64,000 nt of DNA from Enterococcus mundtii (GCF_002947535.1 NZ_PUAP01000010.1:52761-116760); one strand, 5' to 3'; shown: positions 7,292 to 16,365, counted from the stretch's first letter. The notes: generated by a model from the letters alone, not told the origin. Program-made: numbers and translations.

Positions 7292-7312
7292 CACATGCTA
7301 GGCTTGTTCTTT
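7284..7312 (+). terminator. Weak terminator-like hairpin
   Basis: AAGTCTAGC pairs with GCTAGGCTT over an ACAT loop, 9 bp including one G-T pair, and is followed by GTTCTTT. It overlaps the stop codon of the DUF6275 gene. The T tract is interrupted, so termination may be partial. Confidence 0.45.
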
Positions 7313-7331
7313 ACATAAAGGAGGCTACATA

Positions 7332-7556
7332 ATGAGAAACTACTGGTATGTATCGCTAACAAACCGATATCCGCAACCGAACACTGATGATCCAGTGAGG
7401 GTTGTCCAATCAGTCCAAATAAAAAAGAAGTACTCCATCATTGAAATGACCAGAGAAGCAACACCAAAAGAGATTGATAAATGCAAACTTCTTTATTGCG
7501 GTCATGGTTTCTATTCAGATAAACACATACAGGAAAATCTTTCAAAGTATGTGTAG
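7332..7556 (+). CDS. Hypothetical phage protein
   Basis: This is a 74-residue ORF with AAAGGAGGC upstream and ATG start. The sequence is basic and aromatic (MRNYWYVSLTNRYPQPNTDD), with IIEMTREATPKEIDKCKLLY near the middle. I do not recognise it. It lies just before the small terminase gene. Confidence 0.65.
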   Translation: MRNYWYVSLTNRYPQPNTDDPVRVVQSVQIKKKYSIIEMTREATPKEIDKCKLLYCGHGFYSDKHIQENLSKYV

Positions 7557-7598
7557 ATTACAAAACAAATGTTGCAAACAAGCGAGGTGGTGTCACAT

Positions 7599-8309
7599 GT
7601 GAAGAAATACGAACTAGCTAAAGATGATTATGAAAAAGGGTTGAAGTATAGAGAAATAGCGGAAAAGTATGGTGTATCCATCAGCACAGTAAAGTCATGG
7701 AAATCCCGTTACTGGTCTCGAGAAAAGGTTGCAACCAAGAACGCAACTATTCCGAACAACAAAGGAGCGCCAGAGGACAACAAAAACGCTGTTACCCATG
7801 GCCTTTTTGCCAATTGGTTACCTTCTGAAACATTAGAAATTATGAATGAGGTTGCAACCTCTAAACCTGAGGATATATTATGGAATAATATCATGATCCA
7901 GTACACGGCTATTATCCGAGCACAGAAAATCATGTATGTTGATTATGAGGGTAGTTTGTCCAAAGAAGTTTCTAAGTGGTCCTCGAGTGATTCTGGAAGT
8001 TCAGAAGAATATGCTATTCAATATGCTTGGGACAAGCAAGCTAATTTCATGAATGCACAATCAAGGGCTATGAGCACGCTATCTAGCTTAATTAGACAAT
8101 TTGTCTCTATAGCTGATGAACATGATGAACGTAGAAAGAAACTAGAATACATGGATGTACAAGTCAATTTAGCAAAAGCACAATTGAAGCAGTTAGATGA
8201 TGGTTATGATTCGTCAGAAGAACAAACAGTGATTGTTGATGATATCCCGATGATTGAAAGTGAGGTTGATTTAAATGGGAATGAAAGCCAAGACAAAGCC
8301 TCAGATTAA
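7599..8309 (+). CDS. terS: Phage terminase small subunit
   Basis: A GTG at 7599 with GAGGTGG 8 bp upstream is the likely start, giving 236 residues. The frame extends to ATG 7569 without a ribosome site. The N-terminus has a helix-turn-helix (GLKYREIAEKYGVSISTVKS, then WKSRYW) that recognises the packaging site. NNKGAPEDNKNAVTHGLF in the middle is typical of PBSX/A118-type small terminases. The C-terminus is acidic. It overlaps the large subunit gene by 35 bp, as usual. Confidence 0.9.
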   Translation: MKKYELAKDDYEKGLKYREIAEKYGVSISTVKSWKSRYWSREKVATKNATIPNNKGAPEDNKNAVTHGLFANWLPSETLEIMNEVATSKPEDILWNNIMIQYTAIIRAQKIMYVDYEGSLSKEVSKWSSSDSGSSEEYAIQYAWDKQANFMNAQSRAMSTLSSLIRQFVSIADEHDERRKKLEYMDVQVNLAKAQLKQLDDGYDSSEEQTVIVDDIPMIESEVDLNGNESQDKASD

Positions 8310-9600
8310 ACTAACTGGAATGATTAACCCACATTTTTATAAGATGTGGCACACACAATGTCCGTATGTTTTGATGAAGGGCGGACGTGGATCGTTTAAA
8401 TCATCTGTTATTAGTTTGAAACTTGCTACTGAAATGAAGAAACACACGCAAGCAAAACATAAGGTTAACGTTGTTTGCATGATGAGTCAGCACAAGTATT
8501 TAAGAGATGCTGTTTATGAACAAATCAAGTGGGCACTTTCAATGTTAGGCATTTCAAAAGAATATAAGTTTCGTACTTCTCCTTTGCGAATCATTCATAA
8601 ACGTACTGGTTCTAAGTTCTATTTTTATGGTGTTGATGATCCCTTAAAACTAAAATCAAATGCAATTGGCGATGTCATTGCTTTGTGGTATGAAGAAGCT
8701 GCAAACTTTGAAAGCGAAGAAGTATTTGACCAGACGAATGCAACCTTTATCCGTCAACGGTCGCCATGGGTAGATCAAGTACAAGTTTACTATTCATGGA
8801 ACCCGCCAAAAAATCCATACGATTGGGTCAATGAATGGGTAGAGAAATGCATACGCCTAGATGATCATTTAGTGGACCACTCGACTTATAAAGATGATGA
8901 GTTAGGTTTTACGGATCCTCAGCAATTAAAGCTGATAGAAACGTATAGAGAAAATGATGAAGATTACTATCGATGGCTTTACTTAGGCGAAGTGATTGGT
9001 CTGGGCACGCTAATCTATAACATGGATCATTTCCATCCGCTTGATGAGTTACCAGATGATGATTACATCGTTCAGATTTGCTTTTCAATCGATAGTGGAC
9101 ACCAAATATCAGCGACTACCAGTGGTTGCTACGCTATTACCAAAAAGAAAAATGTCATTTTATTAGATACTTATTATTATTCTCCCGAAGGAAAAGTAAA
9201 TAAGAAGGCACCTGATGAGTTATCTAAAGATTTGCATGATTTTATTGAAAGATGTCAATCTAAATACAATAAATATGCCTATAAAATCACGATTGATTCA
9301 GCAGAAGGTGCTTTAAAGAATCAATACTATAAAGATTTTGGCATAAGATTTCATGCGGTGGCCAAAGCTAAAAAAGTGGATATGATCGATTATGTACAGA
9401 ACCTCCTTGCACAGGGCAGGTTTTTTTATTTGGATACAGAAGCAAATCGAATATTTATTAAAGAGCATCGTGATTATCGATGGGATGAAGATACTCTACA
9501 ATCTGATGATCCAAAAGTTATCAAAGTTGGTGACCATACATGTGACCAGTTCCAATATTTTGTAAAAGATAATCTAAATGATTTAGGACTGAAATGGTAG
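8275..9600 (+). CDS. terL: Phage terminase large subunit (PBSX family)
   Basis: This is a 441-residue motor and nuclease for DNA packaging. The Walker A-like motif GGRGSFKSS is at residues 36-44, and the Walker B-type segment DVIALWYEEAANF is near residue 135. The C-terminal half, with CFSIDSGHQISATTSGCYAI and TIDSAEGALKNQYY, carries the acidic residues expected for the RNase H-like nuclease. The ATG at 8275 has GTGAGG 9 bp upstream. A second ATG is two codons later. Confidence 0.95.
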   Translation: MGMKAKTKPQIKLTGMINPHFYKMWHTQCPYVLMKGGRGSFKSSVISLKLATEMKKHTQAKHKVNVVCMMSQHKYLRDAVYEQIKWALSMLGISKEYKFRTSPLRIIHKRTGSKFYFYGVDDPLKLKSNAIGDVIALWYEEAANFESEEVFDQTNATFIRQRSPWVDQVQVYYSWNPPKNPYDWVNEWVEKCIRLDDHLVDHSTYKDDELGFTDPQQLKLIETYRENDEDYYRWLYLGEVIGLGTLIYNMDHFHPLDELPDDDYIVQICFSIDSGHQISATTSGCYAITKKKNVILLDTYYYSPEGKVNKKAPDELSKDLHDFIERCQSKYNKYAYKITIDSAEGALKNQYYKDFGIRFHAVAKAKKVDMIDYVQNLLAQGRFFYLDTEANRIFIKEHRDYRWDEDTLQSDDPKVIKVGDHTCDQFQYFVKDNLNDLGLKW

Positions 9601-9608
9601 GTGAAATC

Positions 9609-11402
9609 ATGGGAGTAATTCAAACGATCAAAAATATGTTCAAGAGAGGAGTTGATAGTGTGAATATGAACGTTAATGGAAAAGATATAGCGAAGATCAC
9701 TGATCACCCAAAAATTGGGATTGATTCGCTAGAGTACGCTCGAATAGCGGAGAACTTCAAATATTATGCTAATTTATTTCCGGATGTCAACTATAAGAGT
9801 TCATTTGGCGACAATAAAAAACGAGAATTTAAATCATTGAACGTGACTAAGACTGCTGCGAGACGATTGGCTAGTATCATTTTCAATGAAAAATGTAAAG
9901 TTACGCTGAACGATCCCACTGATAAAAAGGATGTTTCTAAAGAGATTAAAGAAGCATCTGAATTTTTGGAACAAACATTATACGACAACAATTTCTATAA
10001 TTTGTTCGAATTGAATCTTGAGAAAGGTATCGCTGTAGGAGGATTTGCTATGCGGCCTTACATTGATGGAGATAAGATTAAAATCTCGTGGATTCGTGCA
10101 GATCAGTTTTACCCGTTACGTTCAAATACAAACGAAGTTAGTGAGTGTGCTATTGCTACTAAATCAATTCAAACTGAAGGAGACACGAATTACTACTACA
10201 CGCTCCTCGAATTTCATGAGTGGCAAGACGAAAAGTATGTTATCAGTAATGAGCTTTACAAATCTGACAACAGTAACGTTGTTGGAAAGCAAGTTCCACT
10301 GTCGATTCTATATCCTGACTTAGCTGAAACAGTCACACTAGAAGGTTTGAAGAGACCGCTTTTTGCTTACTTCAGAACGCCTGGAGCTAACAATAAATCG
10401 TTAGAGAGCCCATTAGGTGCCGGCATTGTGGATAACTCAAAAGAGATTTTAGATATGATTAACACAACACACGATCAGTTTGCTTGGGAAATTCAGTTAG
10501 GGCAGCGGCGTGTTGTTGTGCCAGCGGAATTCCTTAAAACAGATGAATCACACCCACCAATGTTCGACACGGACCAAAACGTATTCGCTGGTGTATACGG
10601 CGCTGAGAATATAGGGGTCAAAGATATTACAACACCTATTCGTACAGTTCAATATAAGGACGCTATCAGCCATCTGATTAAAGAGTTCGAGGTGCAGGTT
10701 GGTTTGTCAGTGGGTTCGATGAACTATGCAGATGACGGTATTAAAACGGCCACTGAGATTGTTTCTAACAATTCCATGACTTATCAGACACGTTCAAGTT
10801 ATTTGACTATGGTTGAAAAAGTTATCAATGAGCTTATTCATTCTATTTTTGAGCTTGCAGGATACGGAGAAATGTTTGAAAGCGAGAAACCGCTATTCTC
10901 TATTGAATATGATAGTTATTTAGTAACAGTTAGTTTTGAGGATGGTCTATTTGTCGATCGAAATAAACAATTGGAGAATGATTTGAAAGTTTTTGTCGCA
11001 GGCGCAATGCCTAAAGATCAATTCTTGAAGCGTAATTACAATTTATCAGATGAAGAAGTGAAGCTTTGGTTGGGGGATGAACCTGATACTCCTGAGAGAG
11101 ACAAAACAGTGCCGAATGGTGAAAATGATAGTTTTAAAACATCTGGGGCTTTACTTAATTCCAAGGACGACAACACTATTCAGAAGGTATCTATGAATGG
11201 CGCTCAAGTAACAGCGCTTATAAATATTGTTCAGCAAGTAGCGTCTAAGCAATTGCCTAGAGATTCGGCTATATCTCTTATTACAGCATCATTTCCATTT
11301 GACGAAGAGAAAGCCAATGAAATTCTCGGTGATGAGAGTTTCGAAATTGAACCGCCCAAAGAGCAGAAGAAAAGCAATAATAATTTGAATGAAGGCGATT
11401 AG
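9609..11402 (+). CDS. Phage portal protein (A118/SPP1 gp6-like)
   Basis: ATG 9609 has AGGTGAA at the right distance. An in-frame start at 9594 overlaps TerL. The 597-residue protein forms the dodecameric portal through which DNA enters the head. SLNVTKTAARRLASIIFNE, ISWIRADQFYPL, and DMINTTHDQFAWEIQLGQRR followed by VSNNSMTYQTRSSY are characteristic of the A118-type portal family. It follows TerL directly and precedes a minor capsid gene, the standard packaging order. Confidence 0.9.
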   Translation: MGVIQTIKNMFKRGVDSVNMNVNGKDIAKITDHPKIGIDSLEYARIAENFKYYANLFPDVNYKSSFGDNKKREFKSLNVTKTAARRLASIIFNEKCKVTLNDPTDKKDVSKEIKEASEFLEQTLYDNNFYNLFELNLEKGIAVGGFAMRPYIDGDKIKISWIRADQFYPLRSNTNEVSECAIATKSIQTEGDTNYYYTLLEFHEWQDEKYVISNELYKSDNSNVVGKQVPLSILYPDLAETVTLEGLKRPLFAYFRTPGANNKSLESPLGAGIVDNSKEILDMINTTHDQFAWEIQLGQRRVVVPAEFLKTDESHPPMFDTDQNVFAGVYGAENIGVKDITTPIRTVQYKDAISHLIKEFEVQVGLSVGSMNYADDGIKTATEIVSNNSMTYQTRSSYLTMVEKVINELIHSIFELAGYGEMFESEKPLFSIEYDSYLVTVSFEDGLFVDRNKQLENDLKVFVAGAMPKDQFLKRNYNLSDEEVKLWLGDEPDTPERDKTVPNGENDSFKTSGALLNSKDDNTIQKVSMNGAQVTALINIVQQVASKQLPRDSAISLITASFPFDEEKANEILGDESFEIEPPKEQKKSNNNLNEGD

Positions 11403-11404
11403 TC

Positions 11405-12541
11405 ATGATCACACCGGATAAAATGCAGCGTGATGCGGATTCAATCACTAATATTTATTCAGAACTTGAAGATCGTATCTTTAACATAATCATCAAAGCG
11501 TTAAAACAATCTCGCTTTGAGAATGTTGAAAAAGAAGACGTTCTACTATGGCAAGCTAAGCAGCTATCTAAAATGGGCGTGCTTAACGAAAATGTTATCG
11601 ATCTTTTGGCTAGTTACACAGGAGAAACACAAGAAGCAATCGAACAATTAATCAAAGGTAACGGCGTAAAAGTCGTTAATGAAATTGATCGAGAGTTAGA
11701 ACGAATGGTCCATAAAAGTGTTCCTGTATCTGACGACGTAAACAAAATTCTAGACTCTTTGGTTCGTCAAACGTTCAAAGATTTAAACAACAATGTCAAT
11801 CAAACGTTAATAACTACGAATTTCAACGAGAATGCTGTAATGCGAGCTTATCAAGCAATTCTTAAACAATCTACCCTAGAATCCATGACGGGGCTTAAAA
11901 CGCATGAGAAAGCCGTAAAAGATAATGTCTATAAAATGGTAGACATGGGAATTAAATCAGGTTTTGTCGATAAAGCTGGTCGAGAGTGGTCGATGGAAGC
12001 TTACTCGAGAACAGTGATTCAATCCACCTCACACAGAACGTTTAATGATCTTCGTTTGAAACGAATGGAGGACTTCGACTGTGTCACTGCATTAATGAGT
12101 AGTCATCCATCTGCCAGAAAAGCATGTGCAACGATTCAAGGAGATTGGGTGTTAGTTGTTCCGAAGAGCAAAGCTCCTGATGAATTTAAACATTTGCCTT
12201 CTATCTATGATCATGGTTATGGCGAGCCAGATGGCACCCAAGGCATTAATTGCAAGCATGTCCTTTATCCCGGAAGGCCAGATATCAATACAAACAACCA
12301 ACCTCAATATGACGCTGACGAAGCGCAAGAAAATGCTGAAATACAACAAAAGCAACGCAAGATTGAGCGTGATATTCGTTACCAGAAGAAGCGAATGAAT
12401 GCGGCGTTAGAATTGGAAGATCCCGAAACTGTCCAGATGTGCAAACAAGTGATTGCTAACAAACAGAAACAGTTAAGGGAGCTTATCAACGAACATGAGT
12501 TCTTAGTTCGTGATTACAGTAGAGAACAAGTACAAAGTTAA
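11405..12541 (+). CDS. Phage minor capsid protein (Phage_min_cap2-like)
   Basis: This is a 378-residue protein starting 2 bp after the portal stop. The central region (GREWSMEAYSRTVIQSTSHR, then HPSARKACATIQGDWV and YGEPDGTQGINCKHVLYPG) matches the minor capsid protein 2 family (SPP1 gp7-like), which enters the procapsid with the portal and helps DNA ejection. The C-terminal 60 residues form a charged coiled coil (QQKQRKIERDIRYQKKRMNA). Confidence 0.9.
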   Translation: MITPDKMQRDADSITNIYSELEDRIFNIIIKALKQSRFENVEKEDVLLWQAKQLSKMGVLNENVIDLLASYTGETQEAIEQLIKGNGVKVVNEIDRELERMVHKSVPVSDDVNKILDSLVRQTFKDLNNNVNQTLITTNFNENAVMRAYQAILKQSTLESMTGLKTHEKAVKDNVYKMVDMGIKSGFVDKAGREWSMEAYSRTVIQSTSHRTFNDLRLKRMEDFDCVTALMSSHPSARKACATIQGDWVLVVPKSKAPDEFKHLPSIYDHGYGEPDGTQGINCKHVLYPGRPDINTNNQPQYDADEAQENAEIQQKQRKIERDIRYQKKRMNAALELEDPETVQMCKQVIANKQKQLRELINEHEFLVRDYSREQVQS

Positions 12542-12548
12542 TAGTTTT

Positions 12549-12578
12549 AGGCTTAGCAATCGCTAGTCTTTTTATTTT
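12549..12578 (+). terminator. Attenuator-like hairpin between minor capsid and scaffold genes
   Basis: AGGCTTAGC pairs with GCTAGTCT over an AATC loop with one bulged T, followed by TTTTTATTTT. A second small hairpin (CGAGG with CCTCG) lies at 12612-12627 just before the scaffold ribosome site. Partial termination here could tune head-gene levels. Confidence 0.5.
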
Positions 12579-12651
12579 GCCCTGAATACGGCGTTAAACT
12601 GTTCAATCCATCGAGGGCGTAGCCTCGTTAAACAACGAAAGGATGAATGAA

Positions 12652-13227
12652 ATGAAACGTGAAGAACTGAAAGAACTTGGCTTAACTGATGAACAGATTG
12701 GATCAATTATGGCTTTGCATGGTGTGACTGTGAACGAGTTGAATAGTCGTGTGTCTACCGCGGAACAACAGGCCACTCAATATCAAGAACAGTTAGAGAA
12801 AAACCAAAATGAGCTGAATGATTTCAAAGCAAATGCTAAAGGAAATGAAGATCTTACTAAGCAGTTAGAGGATTTACAATCTAGGTTTGATGAAATCAAG
12901 ACGAGTTCTGAACAACAAATTGCTGATCTTAAAAAATCATCAGCGATTGACTTAGCTCTAACACAAGCCGGGGCTAAAAACATTAAGGCTGCTAAAGCCT
13001 TGCTAGACAGCGAATCATTGGAACTGAAAGATGAGGGATTAAAAGGATTAGATGAACAACTGGCCGCACTCAAAGAGAGCGACGGTTATTTATTTGGCTC
13101 AAATGAACCTGTTCCGCCCAATCCAGAAGGTAAAAAAGCTACTTTCGGGGGCAATCCTAGTTCTGGCCAGAATGTGGAAGAAGATGTGTTCGCTAAAGCA
13201 TTAGGAGTTTTACCAAACAAAAATTAA
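12652..13227 (+). CDS. Phage scaffolding protein (GP20-like)
   Basis: ATG 12652 is 9 bp after GAAAGG. The ATG at 12643 is too close to that site. The 191-residue product has a long coiled coil (residues about 30-100, rich in Q, E, K, L), then IDLALTQAGAKNIKAAKALL, which is typical of the phage GP20 scaffold family (PF06810), and a glycine-rich end before ALGVLPNKN. Scaffold proteins shape the procapsid and leave before DNA filling. The major capsid gene follows 18 bp later. Confidence 0.9.
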   Translation: MKREELKELGLTDEQIGSIMALHGVTVNELNSRVSTAEQQATQYQEQLEKNQNELNDFKANAKGNEDLTKQLEDLQSRFDEIKTSSEQQIADLKKSSAIDLALTQAGAKNIKAAKALLDSESLELKDEGLKGLDEQLAALKESDGYLFGSNEPVPPNPEGKKATFGGNPSSGQNVEEDVFAKALGVLPNKN

Positions 13228-13245
13228 ATTTGGAGGGAATAAAAT

Positions 13246-14118
13246 ATGGCAATTAATTACATTACAAAAGACAATGGGATTTTCGATCAGAAGATCACTC
13301 AAGGATTGTTAACGACGATCTTAGGTATTCCACAAGTTGAATTTGTGAACGGTGGTAAATCATTTACATTAACGACTATTTCAACTTCTGGTTTGAAACA
13401 CCATACACGTAACAAGGGATTCAACAGCGGTACTTATGGAAATGACAAAAAAGTTTACACAATGGGTCAAGATCGAGACGTTGAATTTTACATCGATAAA
13501 CAAGACGTTGATGAAACGAATCAAGACTTAGCTGTAGCTAAAATTTCAAATGTATTTATCACTGAACACGTTCAACCAGAAATCGATGCGTATCGTTTTT
13601 CTACTTTAGCTTTAGGAGCAGGAAATACTAAAGAAGAAACAATTACTGAAAAGAATGCTTATACAGCCATTAAAGCTGCAATTTTACCAGCTCGTAGATT
13701 TGGACCACAAAATTTAGTAGCGTTTGTATCAACGACCGTAATGGATGCATTAGAACGTTCTTCAGAATTTACTCGTAATATCACTAATCAAAATGTTGGG
13801 CAAACGGCACTAGAATCTCGGGTAACTTCTCTTGATGGTGTGTTATTGGTCGAAGTTTGGGACGATACTCGTTTCAAAACTAAGTTCGATTTCACTGATG
13901 GCTACGCTGCTGCCGCTGATGCACAAGACATCAATATCTTAGTTGTCGCTAAACAAGCAGTTATCCCCGTGGTTAAAGAAAACACTGTCTTCTTGTTTGC
14001 ACCGGGCGAACATTCACAAGGCGATGGCTACTTATATCAAAACCGCTTATACCACGACTGCTTTATCAAAGAACAACAAAAAGAAGGTGTATCTGTCTCT
14101 TTGGCCCCAAAAGCTTAG
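13246..14118 (+). CDS. Major capsid protein
   Basis: This 290-residue protein has a strong GGAGGGAATAAAAT leader. The order after the scaffold, and segments such as IDAYRFSTLALGAGN, GPQNLVAFVSTTVMDAL and FLFAPGEHSQGDGYLYQNRL, fit the A118/PSA-like major capsid family with HK97-type fold. At the 3' end the sequence C CCA AAA (14106-14112) precedes the stop at 14116. A -1 slip would extend it by 89 residues into an Ig-like domain (see 14112-14381), giving a minor 378-residue form on the capsid surface. Confidence 0.92.
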   Translation: MAINYITKDNGIFDQKITQGLLTTILGIPQVEFVNGGKSFTLTTISTSGLKHHTRNKGFNSGTYGNDKKVYTMGQDRDVEFYIDKQDVDETNQDLAVAKISNVFITEHVQPEIDAYRFSTLALGAGNTKEETITEKNAYTAIKAAILPARRFGPQNLVAFVSTTVMDALERSSEFTRNITNQNVGQTALESRVTSLDGVLLVEVWDDTRFKTKFDFTDGYAAAADAQDINILVVAKQAVIPVVKENTVFLFAPGEHSQGDGYLYQNRLYHDCFIKEQQKEGVSVSLAPKA

Positions 14119-14167
14119 CCCCATCCGGCGTAACTTTGAATAAAACAACAGCTACGCTAACGGTGGG
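14106..14167 (+). promoter_or_regulatory. Programmed -1 frameshift element in the capsid gene
   Basis: The heptamer CCCAAAA fits X XXY YYZ in the zero frame. After a spacer of 7 nt, CCCA-CCG-GCGTA (14120-14132) can pair with TACGC-CGG-TGGG (14153-14167), about 12 bp with bulges, a typical stimulatory stem-loop. The stop codon TAG lies in the spacer. Confidence 0.8.
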
Positions 14168-14381
14168 ATCAACAGAAATATTGTCTGCTACTGTATCACC
14201 AGAAACGGCAACTGATAAATCAGTCAAATTTACCTCTAGCGATGAAACAATTGCAACAGTAACGCCAGTGCAAGGAAAGGTTACTGCTATTAAAGTAGGA
14301 GCTACGACGGTCACAGCGACAACCGTAAATGGTAAAACTGCTACGTGTGAAGTCACGGTAACCGCAGCAAGCGAAGGATAG
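14112..14381 (+). CDS. Ig-like (Big_2) extension of the major capsid protein, made by -1 frameshift
   Basis: The -1 frame is open from the slip site through LNKTTATLTVGSTEILSATV, VKFTSSDETIATV, KVTAIKVGATTVTATT and CEVTVTA, a standard bacterial Ig-like group 2 domain, to TAG at 14379. The only in-frame start is a TTG at 14136 without a ribosome site, so translation as a fusion is more likely. Phage capsids commonly carry such domains by frameshift, probably for adhesion to surfaces or sugars. Confidence 0.8.
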   Translation, partial: SLAPSGVTLNKTTATLTVGSTEILSATVSPETATDKSVKFTSSDETIATVTPVQGKVTAIKVGATTVTATTVNGKTATCEVTVTAASEG

Positions 14382-14400
14382 CTACTAAACTATCCTTTTT
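14374..14400 (+). terminator. Terminator or attenuator after the capsid gene
   Basis: AAGGATAG pairs with CTATCCTT over an eight-base loop and is followed by TTTTT. Capsid protein is needed in great excess, so partial termination here would lower downstream connector and tail gene transcription. Confidence 0.75.
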
Positions 14401-14418
14401 AATTGAAAGGAGGCAGTT

Positions 14419-14814
14419 ATGAGCTATCTTACGCACGATGAATATTTAAAATCAGGATTCAACAAAGTATCAGTTTCGGAGTTTGATGACTTAGAAAAAT
14501 GTGCTGCACGTCAGCTTAATCGAGTGACAGGCGATTTTTACATGAGACATTCTTTAGCTGATGACACGTTCAAATATCGAGTGGATAAGTTCAAAATCGC
14601 AATGGCTGTCCAAATTGAATATTTGAAGTCAGTTGGAGTTACTTCGTTATCAGACTTACTAAATGCTTCCCCTTCAAGTGTCAGCGTTGGTCGTATGCGT
14701 ATTGAATCTGGAAGCACGAATGCAGCAACAGTTGGCAGAACGATGGTTGCAACAGAGGCTTATAACGAGTTGATCTATACAGGACTTCTTTACAAGGGAG
14801 TTGACTATCGATGA
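14419..14814 (+). CDS. Head-tail connector (adaptor) protein
   Basis: This is a 131-residue protein with an AAAGGAGG site. The helical sequence (YLTHDEYLKSGFNKVSVSEF, CAARQLNRVTGDFY, MAVQIEYLKSVG, then AYNELIYTGLLYKGVDYR at the end) and position after the capsid gene match the gp6/gp15-type connector family, which joins the portal ring. I assign it by position and overall pattern rather than by catalytic motif. Confidence 0.75.
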   Translation: MSYLTHDEYLKSGFNKVSVSEFDDLEKCAARQLNRVTGDFYMRHSLADDTFKYRVDKFKIAMAVQIEYLKSVGVTSLSDLLNASPSSVSVGRMRIESGSTNAATVGRTMVATEAYNELIYTGLLYKGVDYR

Positions 14815-15158
14815 TTCCTTTAATGCCAAAAGAACTTTGTAACCAGTCAATTACTTTGAGGCTGCTAGATGGTCATGACAAATGGCAAAAACCTGTCTTT
14901 TCTGAACCAATCACGATTAATCATATGATCTTTCAACCTCAAACAGTGTACAGCGGTAGTAATAATAATCGGCAAGTGGTAGCCAACGCTATCGCTTTTT
15001 TGTTTGCTGGAGTATCTGATCCGATGCCAGTGATTAATAAAAATCATGTTGGGTCAAAGATTGACTTTGAAGGTGAGACTTACACTATCACGACGATCGT
15101 AGATAACCGTAATCCATACAGTAACGAAGTCTACTCGTATGAGTTGGAGGTGCTGTAA
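14811..15158 (+). CDS. Putative minor capsid protein 1 (head completion)
   Basis: This is a 115-residue protein in 4-bp overlap with the connector gene. PLMPKELCNQSITLRLLDG, IFQPQTVYSGSNNNRQVVAN and FEGETYTITTIVDNRNPYSN are the signature of the Minor_capsid_1 family (PF10665). It is one of three consecutive small head-tail joining proteins in A118-like phages. Confidence 0.85.
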   Translation: MIPLMPKELCNQSITLRLLDGHDKWQKPVFSEPITINHMIFQPQTVYSGSNNNRQVVANAIAFLFAGVSDPMPVINKNHVGSKIDFEGETYTITTIVDNRNPYSNEVYSYELEVL

Positions 15159-15493
15159 TGCTCCATGTTAAGGTTGAAAAAAATGGCGTCGATCGTAAGT
15201 TGTCAGTGATGAACATCAATTCAGCACTGTATTATATGACATCTCAAATGCACATGGATATGAATCTATATGTGCCTAAACGCCAAGGAAATTTAAGGGA
15301 CAAATCTTTCGTTAACAAAAACCGAATAACTTATGCTGCTCCTTATGCACGAGCTCAATTTAGAGGGTTTGTTAACGGCAGCAGAGTCAGAAACTATACG
15401 ACTCCAGGTACCAGCCGTCGTTGGGATCTTAGAGCAAAAGCGAATCACATGGATGATCGGCGTAGAGCGTTTATCAAAGGAGGAAACTTGTAA
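15158..15493 (+). CDS. Putative minor capsid protein 2 (HK97 gp10-like)
   Basis: This is a 111-residue basic protein. LYVPKRQGNLRDKSF, YAAPYARAQFRGF and TTPGTSRRWDLRAKANHMDD match the Minor_capsid_2 family (PF11114). The start ATG overlaps the stop of the previous gene by one base. It is probably the tail terminator or neck component. Confidence 0.85.
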   Translation: MLHVKVEKNGVDRKLSVMNINSALYYMTSQMHMDMNLYVPKRQGNLRDKSFVNKNRITYAAPYARAQFRGFVNGSRVRNYTTPGTSRRWDLRAKANHMDDRRRAFIKGGNL

Positions 15494-15885
15494 TGGATTT
15501 ATGGGAACGATTATCTGACTCGATAGATTCTATTCAAGGCCTTCCAATGCCATGCTCGATGGGATTTCTAAACGGTGAAGATACACTTTGTGTTTATTCG
15601 ATGCCAGGTAGTCGGACAGTAGAAGAATATTTTGACGGTACGAAAGAGCGTGAAATGCTCTATGAGGTCGGATTTAACACGAAAGACCAAGAAAAAGCCA
15701 ACAAAACATTATGGCTTATATCAAATCATTTAGACGAACTCTCAACTCTGAAGTCAGAAGATGAGAGCTTCGTCTTTTTAGGTATCGAAATAAGCGAGAC
15801 ACCTTTTGTAAGCGAACAGGACACTCAAGGGAACTCAACTTATTTATTAGGTATCAAAATCACCATTCATCAATTCAAAAATTAG
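15493..15885 (+). CDS. Putative minor capsid protein 3 (tail terminator-like)
   Basis: This is a 130-residue protein that overlaps its upstream neighbour by one base. SIDSIQGLPMPCSMGFLNGE, YSMPGSRTVEEYFDG, EVGFNTKDQEKANKTLW and FVFLGIEISETPF fit the Minor_capsid_3 family (PF12691). Placed just before the major tail protein, it is the likely tail terminator. Confidence 0.85.
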   Translation: MDLWERLSDSIDSIQGLPMPCSMGFLNGEDTLCVYSMPGSRTVEEYFDGTKEREMLYEVGFNTKDQEKANKTLWLISNHLDELSTLKSEDESFVFLGIEISETPFVSEQDTQGNSTYLLGIKITIHQFKN

Positions 15886-15897
15886 GAGGAAATTTAA

Positions 15898-16365
15898 ATG
15901 GCAGAAAATAGTAAAGAATTTTTACTAAACTTTAAAAACAAATTGGAAATCGATACTTCAGGAAGTACAGATTTAGATCAAATCGCATCGGCTAAATTCG
16001 CACCATTAGCAGCAGGGATCACAACTATTACTCCGGCTGCAGCGGACACTACAGATGCATCCCCTTACTACGATGGAGAAGGATTCACTGATTCCACTGT
16101 AACTGGTAAAAATATCACGTTCCAAGTTGCGGGACACCGTGTATTTGGAGATCCAGCTCAAGATTATGTAGCGTCTAAATTCTTGTCAATCGGAGATGAA
16201 TTACGCACGTTAGCACAATGGACTGATGCCAAAGGGAATAAGGTTCAAGCTGTTGTTACATTGACATCTATCGTGCCATTTGGTGGTGCAGCTAATGCTA
16301 AACAAACGTTCAGCTTCACAATGGCATTCAACGGCAAGCCAAAAACGGTAGCAGCGGGGGAGTAA
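15898..16365 (+). CDS. Major tail protein
   Basis: This is a 155-residue protein with an AGGAGG site. The pattern ENSKEFLLNFKNKLEID, YYDGEGFTDSTVTGKNITF, GHRVFGDPAQDYVASKFLSI and FSFTMAFNGKPKTVAAG is typical of phage tail tube proteins. It ends at TAA 16363 directly after a run of five G residues that allows a -1 slip. The longer form gains an 87-residue Ig-like domain (see 16359-16622). Total length of the extended form would be 241 residues. Confidence 0.88.
   Translation: MAENSKEFLLNFKNKLEIDTSGSTDLDQIASAKFAPLAAGITTITPAAADTTDASPYYDGEGFTDSTVTGKNITFQVAGHRVFGDPAQDYVASKFLSIGDELRTLAQWTDAKGNKVQAVVTLTSIVPFGGAANAKQTFSFTMAFNGKPKTVAAGE

Noticed and set aside
13943..14143. 66-codon ORF in another frame of the capsid gene end
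   Set aside because: Shadow of the capsid gene. The relevant second frame here is the -1 Ig-like extension, which starts at 14112.
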